Below are positions 1-10,499 of a DNA stretch of 64,000 nucleotides, in pieces (positions within the stretch are counted from its first letter, which is position 1; the number at the start of each line of letters is the position of its first letter). This DNA comes from Viridothelium virens (taxonomy: Eukaryota > Ascomycota > Dothideomycetes > Trypetheliales > Trypetheliaceae): the NCBI GenBank assembly GCA_010094025.1, contig ML991836.1, forward strand, positions 105,209-169,208. Direction: 5' to 3'. A program made the position numbers and the translations under genes. The notes beneath the pieces are model-generated. The model saw nothing but the letters and a program-made list of their open reading frames with translations. It did no database searches and was not told where the DNA came from.

Positions 1-42
1 ATGGGTATCAAACTTAACACCTACCGTAGGAAAAATTGATAG

Positions 43-515
43 TGACATGTGAAGGCGTGCCGGCGCTCATTTATATTCAGGTTTCGTCCCTCACGGATTA
101 CGATACCCCACGCGTACACACAGTACCTCTTCTCGGTAATGTCTTAGACGTGACAGTTATGTCTGATTTGGTGGTTGCTGCAATTGACAACATTCACCAG
201 CCGTGGTCAACGTCAGCGCTGCATTCACCGGTAAGATAGTGATAGATCTAGATCAAAGCCGCCGAGTCGCTAATTGAATGACAGGACGAGCAGCCACCTC
301 TGTTGCAGCTTCTGAAGTTTGAACAATTTTTATATGAATCGGTGACGGAAGTCGACACCGGGGCATTCAGGTTATCAGATCAGGTCTCCAGCAAGCCAAG
401 CGCACCGCCAGACAACGAGGCGGAGCAAGATGTCCATGTAGACAGGGATTTTTGGGAGCTGGTGTACCACGTGGAGAAGCTGAGAAAGCGTGGTGGGATG
501 GGAGATGAGGGTTAA
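43..515 (+). CDS. TRM82: TRM82-like tRNA (guanine-N7) methyltransferase non-catalytic subunit, 3' end only
   Basis: This is the C-terminal end of a gene that begins before the window. Two exons are visible: about 43-230, entered through an acceptor ending at 42, and 285-515. They are separated by a 54-nt intron (231-284, GTAAGA...ACAG) that joins in phase 0. The first exon carries a CEGVPAL block followed by a LLGNVLDV block, and the second ends with a EKLRKRGG tail before TAA. These resemble the last WD40 blade and C-terminal tail of fungal Trm82, which holds the catalytic subunit Trm8 while it methylates G46 of tRNAs. The N-terminal WD40 repeats are outside the window, so the assignment rests on short motifs. 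Moderate confidence. Confidence 0.6.
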
Positions 516-1105
516 CAGAGGCGGCTGGATAGATCTAGAAGTTGTTATTTGATGCCAATGAAAGCTTGAGGGCCAGATCTGAAGCTGCTGAGCAATCCGG
601 CCCCCGGGACCGAGCCGAGGCACGCCGATGACGTGACGTCTCCTAAAAAGATGTCCTCGTTGGAAAGATTGCAAAGCAAATTCGAGCCACAACTCCAAAT
701 TCGCTTGTGCGTGCGAGCATTCCCAATCTAACATTCAATATCCAAGATCTCAAATCACTCTCTCCGTTGATGCGCAATCACCTTGCACTTTTCCCCTAGA
801 TCTCCTCCACTCCGCTCCTACCTTCCACTACGCGCTCCTACGCGTCCATCTCAAAGCTTCCCATCTTGTGATATAGAACGTCTCCGTTGTCGATATTCGT
901 ATGGTTGCGCGCTCCACCACGGCCTTGTAAATCTACCGCCAAACTGTTTTCCTCAGCCTTTCGACGCGTCTCCCATTTACCCCTCCGGTCCTCATTTACC
1001 GCCCCACTTGCAGCAGCCGTTACATACGAATATAGCCGCCCCAGCACAGCAACACTCCCAAACCTTACACGGTCGTTGAAAGGCGGGCAGATAGGAACAA
1101 GGCAG
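516..1105 (+). promoter_or_regulatory. Intergenic/5' region of TRR1
   Basis: No separate gene is supported here. The last 234 bases (872-1105) are open in the TRR1 frame and translate to a basic, Ser/Arg/Ala-rich stretch with no ATG (see findings). A short upstream ATG at 901 opens a nine-codon frame ending in TAA. The 770-870 stretch is pyrimidine-rich, as in fungal promoters. Confidence 0.4.
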
Positions 1106-2423
1106 ATGCATTCCAAGCTCGTCAGTATGTGGAACCGCTAATAGTACGTATTCTGGGCCTTCTGACAGTAGGTACAGTTATAGGATCGGGGCCTGCAGGG
1201 CACACCGCAGGAATCTATGCTGCCAGAGCTGATTTGAAGCGTGAGTACTCCACTGCATGTTCCCTATCTTGAAAGCTGACAATGACTCTAGCCGTCATGT
1301 ACGAGGGCTTTCTAGCTCTCGGCATAGCAGCGGGTGGCCAATTGACCACTACCGACGAAGTCGAAAACTTCCCCGGCTTCCAAAAAATCCAAGGCGCGAC
1401 ATTAATGGTACGACCCCTCCTTGCCCCCTATCCCTTGCCCCTCCCACCATACTCACGCCCTGACCTCTCTCCGCAAACAGGACCAGATGCGCGCCCAAAA
1501 CGAAGCCTGCGGCACCGAAATCGTCTCCCAAACCGTCGGCAAAGTCGAGCTGACCAGCCGCCCCTTCAAATACTGGCTGCACCCAATGGGCGACGACGAA
1601 GCGCTGGAAGACGACACGCACACCGCGGACGCGGTGATCATCGCGACCGGCGCCAAAGCCCGACGGCTCGACCTCCCAGGCGAAGAGACGTACTGGGGCG
1701 CAGGCGTATCCGCGTGCGCGGTGTGCGACGGGTCGCTGCCGATGTTCCGGGAGCAGCCGCTGGTGGTGATTGGCGGGGGCGACTCGGCGGTGGAGGAGAG
1801 CATCTACTTGACGAAGAAGGCGAGTAAGGTGGTGGTGCTGGTGCGGCGGGATCGGCTGCGGGCGAGCAAGGTGAATGCGAGGCGGTTGGAGACGAATCCG
1901 AAGGTCGAGATTCGGTATAATACTGTGGCGACGAAGATTCGGGGCGGGGAGGGCAAGCAGGGATTGATGACGCATTTGGGGATTAAGAATACGGTGACGG
2001 GGAAGGAGGAGGAGTTGGATGCCAAGGGCTTGTTTTATGCGGTCGGGCATGAGCCTGCGACGGGGTTGTTTAAGGGGCAGTTGAAGATGGATGAGGATGG
2101 GTATTTGATTACGGAGCCCGGGCGGACGTTGACGAATGTGGAGGGGGTGTTTGCGGCGGGGGATGTGCAGGATAAGAAGTATCGACAGGCTGTTACGAGT
2201 GCAGGTATGTTTCCCTCGACAGTGTAGATTCTTCAGACCTTGGAGGGGAGGAGAATGCTGACAATTGTGAACAGGCTCTGGATGCATCGCAGCCCTCGAA
2301 GCAGAAAAGTGGCTAGCAGAGCAAGAGGCCGATGTCGAAACCACGCTTGAGACGGAGACCCAGGCCGAAAAATCACAAATCAACGGCATCGTTCCAGAAT
2401 ATCGTTCCAATCCTCTCCTCTAG
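1106..2423 (+). CDS. TRR1: Thioredoxin reductase (NADPH)
   Basis: Five exons: 1106-1124, 1178-1240, 1292-1407, 1481-2204 and 2275-2423, giving 356 residues. The introns are 51-73 nt, and the first splits the codon after MHSKLV, rebuilding the family start [18 protein letters not shown]. The low-molecular-weight thioredoxin reductase features are present: an N-terminal FAD-binding GxGxxG, the redox-active CAVC pair, an NADPH-binding GGGDSAVEE block and the C-terminal [13 protein letters not shown] motif. The enzyme reduces thioredoxin with NADPH for ribonucleotide reductase, peroxiredoxins and methionine sulfoxide repair. It runs about 20 residues longer at the C-terminus than I expect (Glu/Thr-rich). 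It is convergent with MPH1. The ATG at 1106 gives the normal cytosolic start, but the frame stays open upstream. Confidence 0.95.
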
Positions 2424-2817
2424 ACGCATTGGAGCTATCGATCCTGTCTATCTCTCGTCAGGGCAAGCCGGACAAGCATAGGGCTGGGCTTGTGGCCTTA
2501 GATTTCTCTTTATATTATTTCCTCTTTGTTGAATCATGCCTCTCTAATCAGAGCTACTGGAGTTAGTGGAGAACATTACCATAGACCGGTCTCCTTTGTT
2601 TGCATTGTCGCATCCTCAGGCATCTTGCGTCGATGGCTTTGGGATTTTGATGGCAGGACACTCATGTACATAGTGAGCCGTGAAAGACTGATGCAAGCGT
2701 AGCAGCAGAACATTACCGCTCCGCCAATTTTCGATCACAGTTTCTGACGAGGTTTTCGTCTCTGCAATGTTTCCGTCTCGATATTTTGTGAAATCACGAA
2801 CCTCCTATAGAAGCTAC

Positions 2818-5800
2818 TCATTCGCTCTCACTATCATCAATTACACGTCTCTTCCTCTGCAGCCTTCGTTCAACCCCATCCTGTCCGTTCACGCCAAGAA
2901 GACCGGACCCGCTTCCATTCATCCTCAACTCCGGATCCGTCAGCCTCGTCTGCACCAAGCTATCCACCTCTGGCAAGTCCGGCTCGGATTCCGACTCCAG
3001 AGCCACTTCCTCTCTCGCGGGTCCCCTCCCCTTGTTCCCCATCGCTTGTGATATTGTCGGCAATTCGTCTTCCTCTTCGTCCTCATCCTTCTCGTCGCTC
3101 TCACCATCCTCTTCTACCTCATCATCATCGACCACAAATTCTCTCAACTCAGAGCTGGGCTCTCCTTCCGGCGCATCATCGTCTGATGTGTCGTACGAGC
3201 CAAGATCAACGGCCTGGGACGGAAGGCGCATACGAGCGGAGGACTGCGGAGCGCTGCTGGACGGGGCGTCCATGTCGTCGTCACCTACCTCAAAGCGACG
3301 ATTGGACTTTTTCGGTTTTGGGCGGCTGCGGCGAGGTTGTTTGGGAGGGGCGTGACAAGAGCGACGAGAGATTTGAGGGCTGTTTCGCTTTCTGGGGACT
3401 TCGGGGGCATGCTGATGTGAGTTAAAAGCTGTCTGGGGCAGGTAAGTGGGTTCCGAGTCAGATTCGAGAGCCAAGTCACTGTCAGGGAAGTCAGGTTCAA
3501 TATCAGACCAGCGGGGGCCTGTCTTTAGCTTCATAATCTTGGTTTCGTTGAGTTCATGCATTTTAGCTAGGGCTCGAGCTAGTCGCTCGGATTTGCTGCT
3601 GTGCTGCAAACGTTTGGAAGGGCGTAGAGATCTCTGGTATTGTGGGAAAGCATCCAATCTTGGCGGCTCGACAGCGACGTTCTCATCATCACCGCCACAA
3701 ACGTATGTGTATTTGCGCTGTAGCTCCTTCTCTTCAGCTGGCCCGAGAATGACATCGCTCAGGGGAGGGTTTGAAATCTGTTCTTCATCCTCGAGCGTCT
3801 GCGGTTTGAGCGTTGCGCGCAAGGATGAAGGCTCCAAATCCTCGTCTTCATCGCCTTCCACATGAGATGCTCTCACGAATCCAGTCCGAACACCATCCGG
3901 CATATGAAATTTCTTTGGTGGGCGCTTAGGAATTCTCCCTCGCCGTCTGGGCTCAGGTAGTACACCTTGGGTGTTCTCCAATGGTATTTCCACAAGACGT
4001 TTATCAACAGTAGGTTGTATTTCTTTCGGCACAATCCTGGGAGACCTATCTTCGTGGAAGTCGAAGCGAGTGCCAGAAGCAATCATCGATTGCATTTGTT
4101 CGTAGTTATCCTTAGCTTGGTTGAAAGAGTTTTCCTCCTTCCCACGCATCAAGAGCAGAACAATATTGCCTTGTCTCTTACGGCCAGTTCGACCCATTCT
4201 TTGCAGCATGCGAATCGGTGAAGACGAAGAATCGTAACAAATTATAAGGTCAACTTCGCCAATATCCAACCCTTCTTCGCCGATTGACGTCGCAACAAGG
4301 GTATTATGGACGCCTGTCTTGAACTGTTCAATCACCTTCAATTGGTGTTTTTGATCCATGCCTTCAGTGCCCTTTGATGCTGCTTGACCGACAAAGACGT
4401 GTGGACGAATCATTGGCTCATGTCTTTTCAACACCCTGACTATCTCTTCAGCGCTGTCTCGATAGTGTGCGAAGATCATGATTCGCGTGCTCGAGGGTGG
4501 CTTTCCGTGGTGGCTATTTCGACCTTCGCTTGCATTGGTAAAGTGTTCTAGCACCACATTCTGGAGGTAATCTATTTTGGGATGCCCAATGAACTGATCG
4601 TTATTGATCCAGCCACGTACTCGCGCCATCATTTTCTTGAAGTGTTCATTCTCATTGACTTGCCTTTGATATTTTGAACTCTGTGTGTCATCCCGAAACG
4701 CAGAAACAACCCGATAAAAAGAGCCAATACCATGGAATTTGAGTAATTCGATACCATGGGCCAAACGAGCAAGGATAGTGATGATACTGTTTACCATACC
4801 TTTCAGTCCGAATCCAGCTCGCCTCCCTGCGTCGGAAGCCATCCACGCGGCGCGGGCCTTAGTAAGACCATAGGCTGATAGACTCATTGGATCTTTCCCC
4901 CAATAAGCATTTTGGCTATTTAATTGATTGACCAAAGGTTGTAGGGCTTTGGCGAACATGTCCATACACATTTCTTGCTCCTCAGAGAAATCAAATAATA
5001 CGGTCTCTGTATTCCTTGTATGCACGAATTGTCGGATATCGAGTGAATTCTCGGTACGGATTTCCACGCGAGCTATGTCCAAGCCGTCAATGACTTGCTG
5101 GACAGCCTCTACAGTCGAACCAGGTGTTGCGGTAAGAGCTAGCACACGAAAACTCTGATTGAATCTGCGGAGAAATTTGACGACTTCGACATAGGCATAT
5201 CCTCCGGTTGCACGATGTGCTTCGTCAACGACCAGAAGCACAATTTTCTTGGGGTCACATATCCCGGTCTTCAGATCGTTGATTATGGTTTGCGGAGTCA
5301 TGAAGAAGACTCTTTTAGAGTTCCATTCCTCTGCACGGAGACCCGGAGCAATGCCACCTGTCAGCATGGTTGTTTCTGACCTTGGTATTCCAGCAATGTT
5401 GAAGCAGGCCTCAACTTGTTGGGATACCAGAGGCTTGGTAGGTGCTACAAAGACAATCTGGGCTTCAGTAGTCCAGCGAAACCAGTTGAGCATGACAGTT
5501 GCTGCAATGAAGGTCTTTCCGAGACCAGTCGGTAGCGCAACTAACAGATTGTGGTATAGCCCCCGGTGGGTAATGTTGAATTGGTAATCACGGGTGGTAC
5601 CTAAGTTTGTGGGATATACCCAAGTCTTCAACGCTTCCGAATCAAGCTTGTGATGGGTATGTGGTTCATCCTTCCTGGCTACCGGCCAATTGTGTCGTTT
5701 TGTAGCTTGCGATTGTGGTCCCATTTGTTGTACTGTATCACCAAATAGTGTTTTCTGACGTAGACCGTTGAGTGGCGCGGCAAGGCGCATGCTAGTCGCT

Positions 5801-6652
5801 ATAGTTGAATTTGTCTGAGATGAGACGTAAATGACATTGTTTTCTGGCGGCTTTTGAGGTGACGAAGAAGAGGAAGCGAAGGCATCTGAGGGCAGGTCTG
5901 CGAGTTCTTGAGCAATGTCAATCACCGGGAGCTCACTTCACGTCATCAGTAGGGAGCTAAAGAGAAATAAATATGAACGTGGCAAGGTCATAGGAAAACA
6001 GAGTAATGCGAAGAGATTGGAGAAATTTTTAATCGTACCTCTGTGCTAGCGCTTTCTCGACAGGCTCAGGCGCTTTTGGCTCCTCACGTTTCGAATTCGC
6101 CTCAGGCTTTGCAACGGAACCGTCAAACGAGTGGCTATCTCGAGCTGGACGACGTTGAATGCAGTCTCCATTCTCTATTTTGTGAGAGCTCAGAATGCCG
6201 TTGCCATTCGAAGCCGTGTACCCTTTGTCTCTTTGCGCGGCGAATTGTGCTTTGCTTTGCCAGATGGGTCCACGGATGGTCCATGGATCCGAAGATGGTG
6301 GAGGTTGGGTGAAGTAGCTTTCCCTCAATTCTGCCGTCTGCTTAGGAACATGTATACTTTTCTTCGCTTTCTTCGAGCCATATCCTGTATCTGGTATACT
6401 AGCCTGAATTGACTCTCGTGATGCGTGTCGCGATCGAATGGGACTTTTTCTGGCAACTGGAGGATCAAACGCTTCTGCCTCATCACTGTCGGAATCCAAG
6501 CTTGCTTTGCGAGCATCCACCCCAGGGCCGAGTCGTTGTCGCTTGACTGGCCGAGGTGACTCCGTGTATTCACTTTCGGACCAGGAGAACTGCGTGGCAG
6601 CTTGTAAAATGTCGTCATCTTGGAGATGGCCGTGTTCTGCCTCTTCTCGCAT
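2818..6652 (-). CDS. MPH1: ATP-dependent 3'-5' DNA helicase of the FANCM/Mph1 family
   Basis: Two exons, 6652-6039 and 5935-2818, join across a 103-nt intron (donor GTACGA, acceptor GAAG) to give 1243 residues. The join rebuilds [16 protein letters not shown], a conserved Mph1 linker. The SF2 helicase motifs are complete: LPTGLGKT (Walker A, about residue 339), VDEAHRA (motif II), TATPG (motif III), [14 protein letters not shown] and [12 protein letters not shown] (motifs V and VI). Mph1 remodels recombination intermediates and stalled forks and suppresses crossovers in the nucleus. The N-terminus starts with [13 protein letters not shown], as in the family. The last 350 or so residues are acidic, basic and serine-rich and look disordered. 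I chose the ATG at 6652 because the 36 in-frame codons upstream contain no ATG. Confidence 0.93.
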
Positions 6653-7390
6653 GCCTGAATGGGTGGGTTGGTGCTTCGCGACAAGTGGGGTGTTGTGTAA
6701 GGTACTTGCGATGAATGAGGTCACTGGGGAAGACGCGCCACAACGCGTGCAAGAGTGCAAGGGTGCTGCATTACCTAGAGTGCAAGGGTGTTAGTGTGCA
6801 GGGACCAGGACTAGATCTTGAGGCAAGATGAGCCGCGCACGAGTTCGGAAACAAAACGAAACGAAACGAGCATCCCCACATCATCTTGCATGTAAGCAGA
6901 ATACCGACGGCCTCACAAACTTTCCGCGAATTCCACTCGCGCCAATCATGCGTGGCCTCTCGTAATTAGCACGCATGAAATTTTCGTGTGTGACTACCTA
7001 ACTCCATACGTAGGTAGTCACGGCCGTGGCCGAAGCCTGTAATCAAAGACGGCGCTACGGTGCTACTGTAATTAACTATCGATTTCCGCATATTCAGGGG
7101 GCCACTAGCCCTAGGAGCCCAACGTTCCCCCCATAAAATGCTCTACCCCCGGATTCTGGATGTTTCTTCCATTCCCAACCTGTTCCTTCCTGACGCGTCG
7201 TCCAACTCGCCCGCCGTCACTTCCATCTTTCAGCCAAACTTATTTGTTGGCTCTCTAACCCACACTCGCTCCAGTTTCTAACCATCTTCTTTGTATCCAA
7301 TTCCTCTCCAAGAGTATTGACCAGCAGCTTGTTTCATTGAGATACCCCGTTTAATCAACTATAATCTCCACCAAAGCAAAACCATTCACC
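6653..7390. promoter_or_regulatory. Divergent promoter region between MPH1 and the GPI-anchored protein gene
   Basis: 738 bases with no supported gene. It contains a TACGTAGGTAGTCACG stretch near 7010-7023. A long pyrimidine-rich leader (7150-7340) runs into the adenine-rich CAAAACCATTCACC before the ATG at 7391, typical of a strongly expressed fungal gene. Confidence 0.4.
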
Positions 7391-8186
7391 ATGAAGTTCT
7401 CAACTGCCATCATCTTTTCCGGCCTCTTGGCCCTCGGTCTTGCTGCTCCTCAAAACAGCGATAGCAGCAGCGTGAGCTCTGCCTCTGGTACTACCACAGG
7501 ATCTGCATCAGCCTCCATTTCCCAGACTCCCCAGCAGACCTGTGCCAACAACTGTGAGCAACCCCTATCTTCCAATCTTATCCCACATCAATCAAGACTG
7601 ATAATTTCTCAGGTGCCCCTGCCGACGTCAACTGCCAAGCTGCCTGCTACGGCGACCCATACCCCAACGCTGCCCAAATCAACCAGACCACCGAATGTGC
7701 TGCCCAGTGCCCTCAGGGAGACGGCTCCCCCTCTGACACCCAGAAGTACGCTCAGTGCCAACAAAACTGCATCAGCTCCCTCTTCTTGCCCTCCGGAACT
7801 GCTGGGTACGCCGCTACTCCCGCCGCCTCTGGCAGCAGCGCTGGTGCCACCACTGGTGCCAGCACGACCAGTGGCGCGAGCGGCAGCTCTTCGACTGGTG
7901 CTGGTGCTTCCGGCAGCTCTGCTTCTGGCTCCAGCTCTGACTCTGGCTCGTCTGCATCTGGTTCATGTAAGTTCTCATCTGAAACTGATTCCGCTCATCG
8001 TCCGAATCATTTGCTAATTACCCCCTAGCTGGTTCTTCGAGCGGCCCAACTGGTTCTGCAGGTGCTTCCTCTGGTGGTGCATCCTCATCATCGTCTGCGG
8101 CTTTTGCTGCTCCCACCAACAGCGTCCAGATGGGTGCTTCGGCTGCTGGAGCGCTTGGTGTTCTCGTGGCTGCCATTGCCTTGTAA
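7391..8186 (+). CDS. Secreted, Cys-containing, serine-rich GPI-anchored surface protein
   Basis: Three exons, 7391-7553, 7613-7966 and 8029-8186, give 224 residues. It starts with a clear signal peptide (MKFSTAIIFSGLLALGLAAP) and a Ser/Thr-rich spacer. A domain with about eight cysteines follows (TCANNC, DVNCQAAC, TECAAQC, QCQQNC). After that comes a long Ser/Gly/Ala/Thr-rich stalk, then a small-residue cluster and a hydrophobic tail ending LGVLVAAIAL, which is the layout of a GPI-anchor signal. The protein is probably covalently linked to the cell wall or plasma membrane and heavily O-mannosylated. The Cys pattern is that of a common ascomycete family without a firm function. It is not a canonical eight-Cys CFEM domain by spacing, although a relationship cannot be excluded. 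Confidence 0.85.
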
Positions 8187-8568
8187 GAAAGTCAAGGGCC
8201 TCGCTTTTGGATACTCGCTTCTGTGTGCATAATTGCAAAGCATGGATTAGGAGGTCTTATTGGTGCATTGTGCGTTAAGATCATGTTGTCTAGCTTATTA
8301 GAGCTGTGGAGCCAAACGCAGAAAAATAGGGTGTACGTAATAATCAATTAATTCTATTGCATACACGTCAACTCCCAAACCCACCAGCCGCTCGCAATCA
8401 GTATTAGTGGTCACGCTTTCAGTAACCGTAGCTTTGGTTTCAAACGCCGTCCTGCCTAGGTATCATTTTCATCACCATTGCCATTGAGCATTCCCTTCAG
8501 AGTTTTCCAGCAGAACCTCAACTTGCCCAACAGCTCATATTCATCCTGCCTCCGTACGATAGGCAGCC
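8187..8568. other. Convergent intergenic region
   Basis: 382 bases between two convergent genes. I see only AT-rich 3'-untranslated sequence (an AATCAATTAATT stretch near 8342) and no gene. Confidence 0.4.
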
Positions 8569-9453
8569 TCATAGCCACGTCCCATACCTCTCCAAGACTC
8601 TGCTCGCCCTCTCGCTCGTCTCCATGGTCGGCCGCACGTAGTACGAACGCCCATTCCCCTCATGTACAATCGTCATCACTGGCACTATCGTCGATCGTGA
8701 CACCTCTGCGTAGATTGCCTCCGCCATCGGCTCCTCCGGGCTGGGTTCCTTCAACGGATAGGCGTGTACAAGGTAGGGGAAGTCCGCGGGCTTGTCGGTC
8801 CGGATGATGTAGTCGTCAGGTGTGGAGGAAGAGAACGAAGCGAAGCGTGAGGAGAAGTGGGAGTTCTTAGTGTTGACGGAGATGGTGGAGAGCATTGGGC
8901 AGAGGTTTGACCGGGAGTTACAGGAGGCTGTCGTATTGGGGGTTTCGTCGCCGGAGGTGGAGCGGTCGATTGCCATCGCATTTGAAGACGGTGTTGCGTT
9001 ACGGGGGCCCGAGATGATGCGTTTAATCGAGGGAGTTTTGAGGGGTCGACTCGGTTGTAACGGGATGATTCGCGGTGGTGAATATTTGGCCTTCGTCGGC
9101 AGACTGTCGTAAGCAGGAGGTTGAAGAGGATCAGAGTTCTGGGGAGAGACCATGGTGCTATCCACGAGGGTATCTGAGTCGACAGACGTGTCGGTGTCGG
9201 AGGAGGAAAGGGGTGAAAGGTGGGACGGAGCCGAGGACAGAGGCGGTGAATCAGACACTGGCTGAGATGACACAAGTGAGTCGCGAGGTTTACACAACAT
9301 CTCGATGTCCCTCATTACCGGTGCTGTGGGCGAGATAGAAGGCATGGATTCTGCCATTTCTGGGCTTCCACTCATACTCTCCACGCAATGGGGTCTGAAA
9401 GGATCAGGATTGGTAAAGATGGCCCAGTTGATCTGAGGAGGCCTAACTGGCAT
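8569..9453 (-). CDS. Unrecognised Ser/Pro-rich protein
   Basis: A single open frame of 294 residues from the ATG at 9453; the four-codon-longer frame has no other ATG. I do not recognise the family. The N-terminal two thirds are Ser/Pro/Thr-rich and look disordered. The C-terminal 80 residues are more ordered, with DDYIIRTDKPADFPYLVHAYP, a proline/glutamate spacer, then an IYAEVSRSTIVPVMTIVHE strand-like stretch and a terminal YYVRPTMETSERASRVLERYG helix. There is no signal peptide or membrane segment. Its length, ordered C-terminus and position in a gene-dense block favour a real gene. Confidence 0.6.
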   Translation of the reverse strand: MPVRPPQINWAIFTNPDPFRPHCVESMSGSPEMAESMPSISPTAPVMRDIEMLCKPRDSLVSSQPVSDSPPLSSAPSHLSPLSSSDTDTSVDSDTLVDSTMVSPQNSDPLQPPAYDSLPTKAKYSPPRIIPLQPSRPLKTPSIKRIISGPRNATPSSNAMAIDRSTSGDETPNTTASCNSRSNLCPMLSTISVNTKNSHFSSRFASFSSSTPDDYIIRTDKPADFPYLVHAYPLKEPSPEEPMAEAIYAEVSRSTIVPVMTIVHEGNGRSYYVRPTMETSERASRVLERYGTWL

Positions 9454-10499
9454 TTTATGGGGTGTGTGCCGGACCAATGTGTGAGGTACTTTAAAGAAAG
9501 CTGAAGCCTATGCTGGGACTTGACTTTCGCTTATTCCGAATTTTGTGAGCTTGGAAGGTATTAGGGGTCGACCTTCACGAGGCAGGAAGGAAGGAGCGGT
9601 TCAACCACCTCCCCAAATGGGTAGTTCCGTTGGAAACTGTGAATTCGCTCAAGTGTGGGCCTTGGTCGACTTCCCACTGCTGTGAGCACTGCTGTTGTGA
9701 GAGTAAAGAGGAGGTTTTCTCCGTTTACAAGAAATTCGTCAGATGCTAGGAGTTTAGTCAAATAGTCCCTCAGGTGAGTTCGAAAGAATCTACTTCTTCA
9801 ACTCTTGGTGATTGCGAAAGAAGAAACAAAATCACAAAAATTCTTGAAAGCCGTCTTATATCTTACCGGTAGGACATTCTTGAATTTCCGCTTATAATAG
9901 CTCTTGAAATGATTCGCTTGCCTGAGTAATAGGTGTGGTTTGACGGATCGTTGACCCACATTATGAGTCCAGATGGATGATACCTCACAAAGTAAAGTCC
10001 AGCAGAACAAATAAGATTGAGCCTTTTTCAAAGCAACCAGAGCAGTGGACCAGACCTACAATTATCCAGGATCACTCAAAGAGCCAAGAAGTCTGGCAAA
10101 ACCAGAATGTTCCACCGTGACCAAGAAGTGTTACCTTCCTAGGTAGCGCAAGTGCATGGCGACTCTGTATTTACGGTCAGGTCTACTCGATCACGAAAAA
10201 GAGCCAATGTATATGCATGAAGTCTACACTGCACAATAGTCGCACTTTAGACAAAAGAAGGTGAGTGGCGGAGGAGCGTCCAAACGGAGGAAGTATTAAG
10301 GTGAGGCTGGTGAGCCCTGCTCTGCACTACAGGTTCTGGTGAGGCGGTCAGAATATTGGCGTGAAACCTGTCGCGGTAACGACATCATCATCACTGCAAA
10401 ATCTACATTTCGGACTTCAAGAGGTTTTAATGTCTCGGAATACATCCAAGTACACATTTATGTGAGCTTTGGAACGGCAGGCTGCTTGTTCAGCCAGGC
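9454..10499. other. Intergenic region, no gene seen
   Basis: About 1.05 kb between two divergent genes. It is AT-rich with only short unsupported frames. The last 150 bases are the presumed COQ6 promoter and leader. Confidence 0.4.

Noticed and set aside
783-1116. Overlapping frames on both strands upstream of TRR1 as separate genes
   Set aside because: They lack ATG starts and domains; only the in-frame extension of TRR1 is meaningful.
1349-2410. 353-codon open frame antisense to TRR1
   Set aside because: It mirrors the GC-rich codon bias of TRR1, crosses its introns and shows no domain.
3032-3865. Serine-rich plus-strand frames over the MPH1 3' end
   Set aside because: They are the complement of acidic and basic repeats in the MPH1 tail.
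7755-7940. Alternative frame in the Ser/Gly repeat of the GPI protein
   Set aside because: A low-complexity repeat is open in several frames; the splice-consistent frame gives the stalk and anchor signal.
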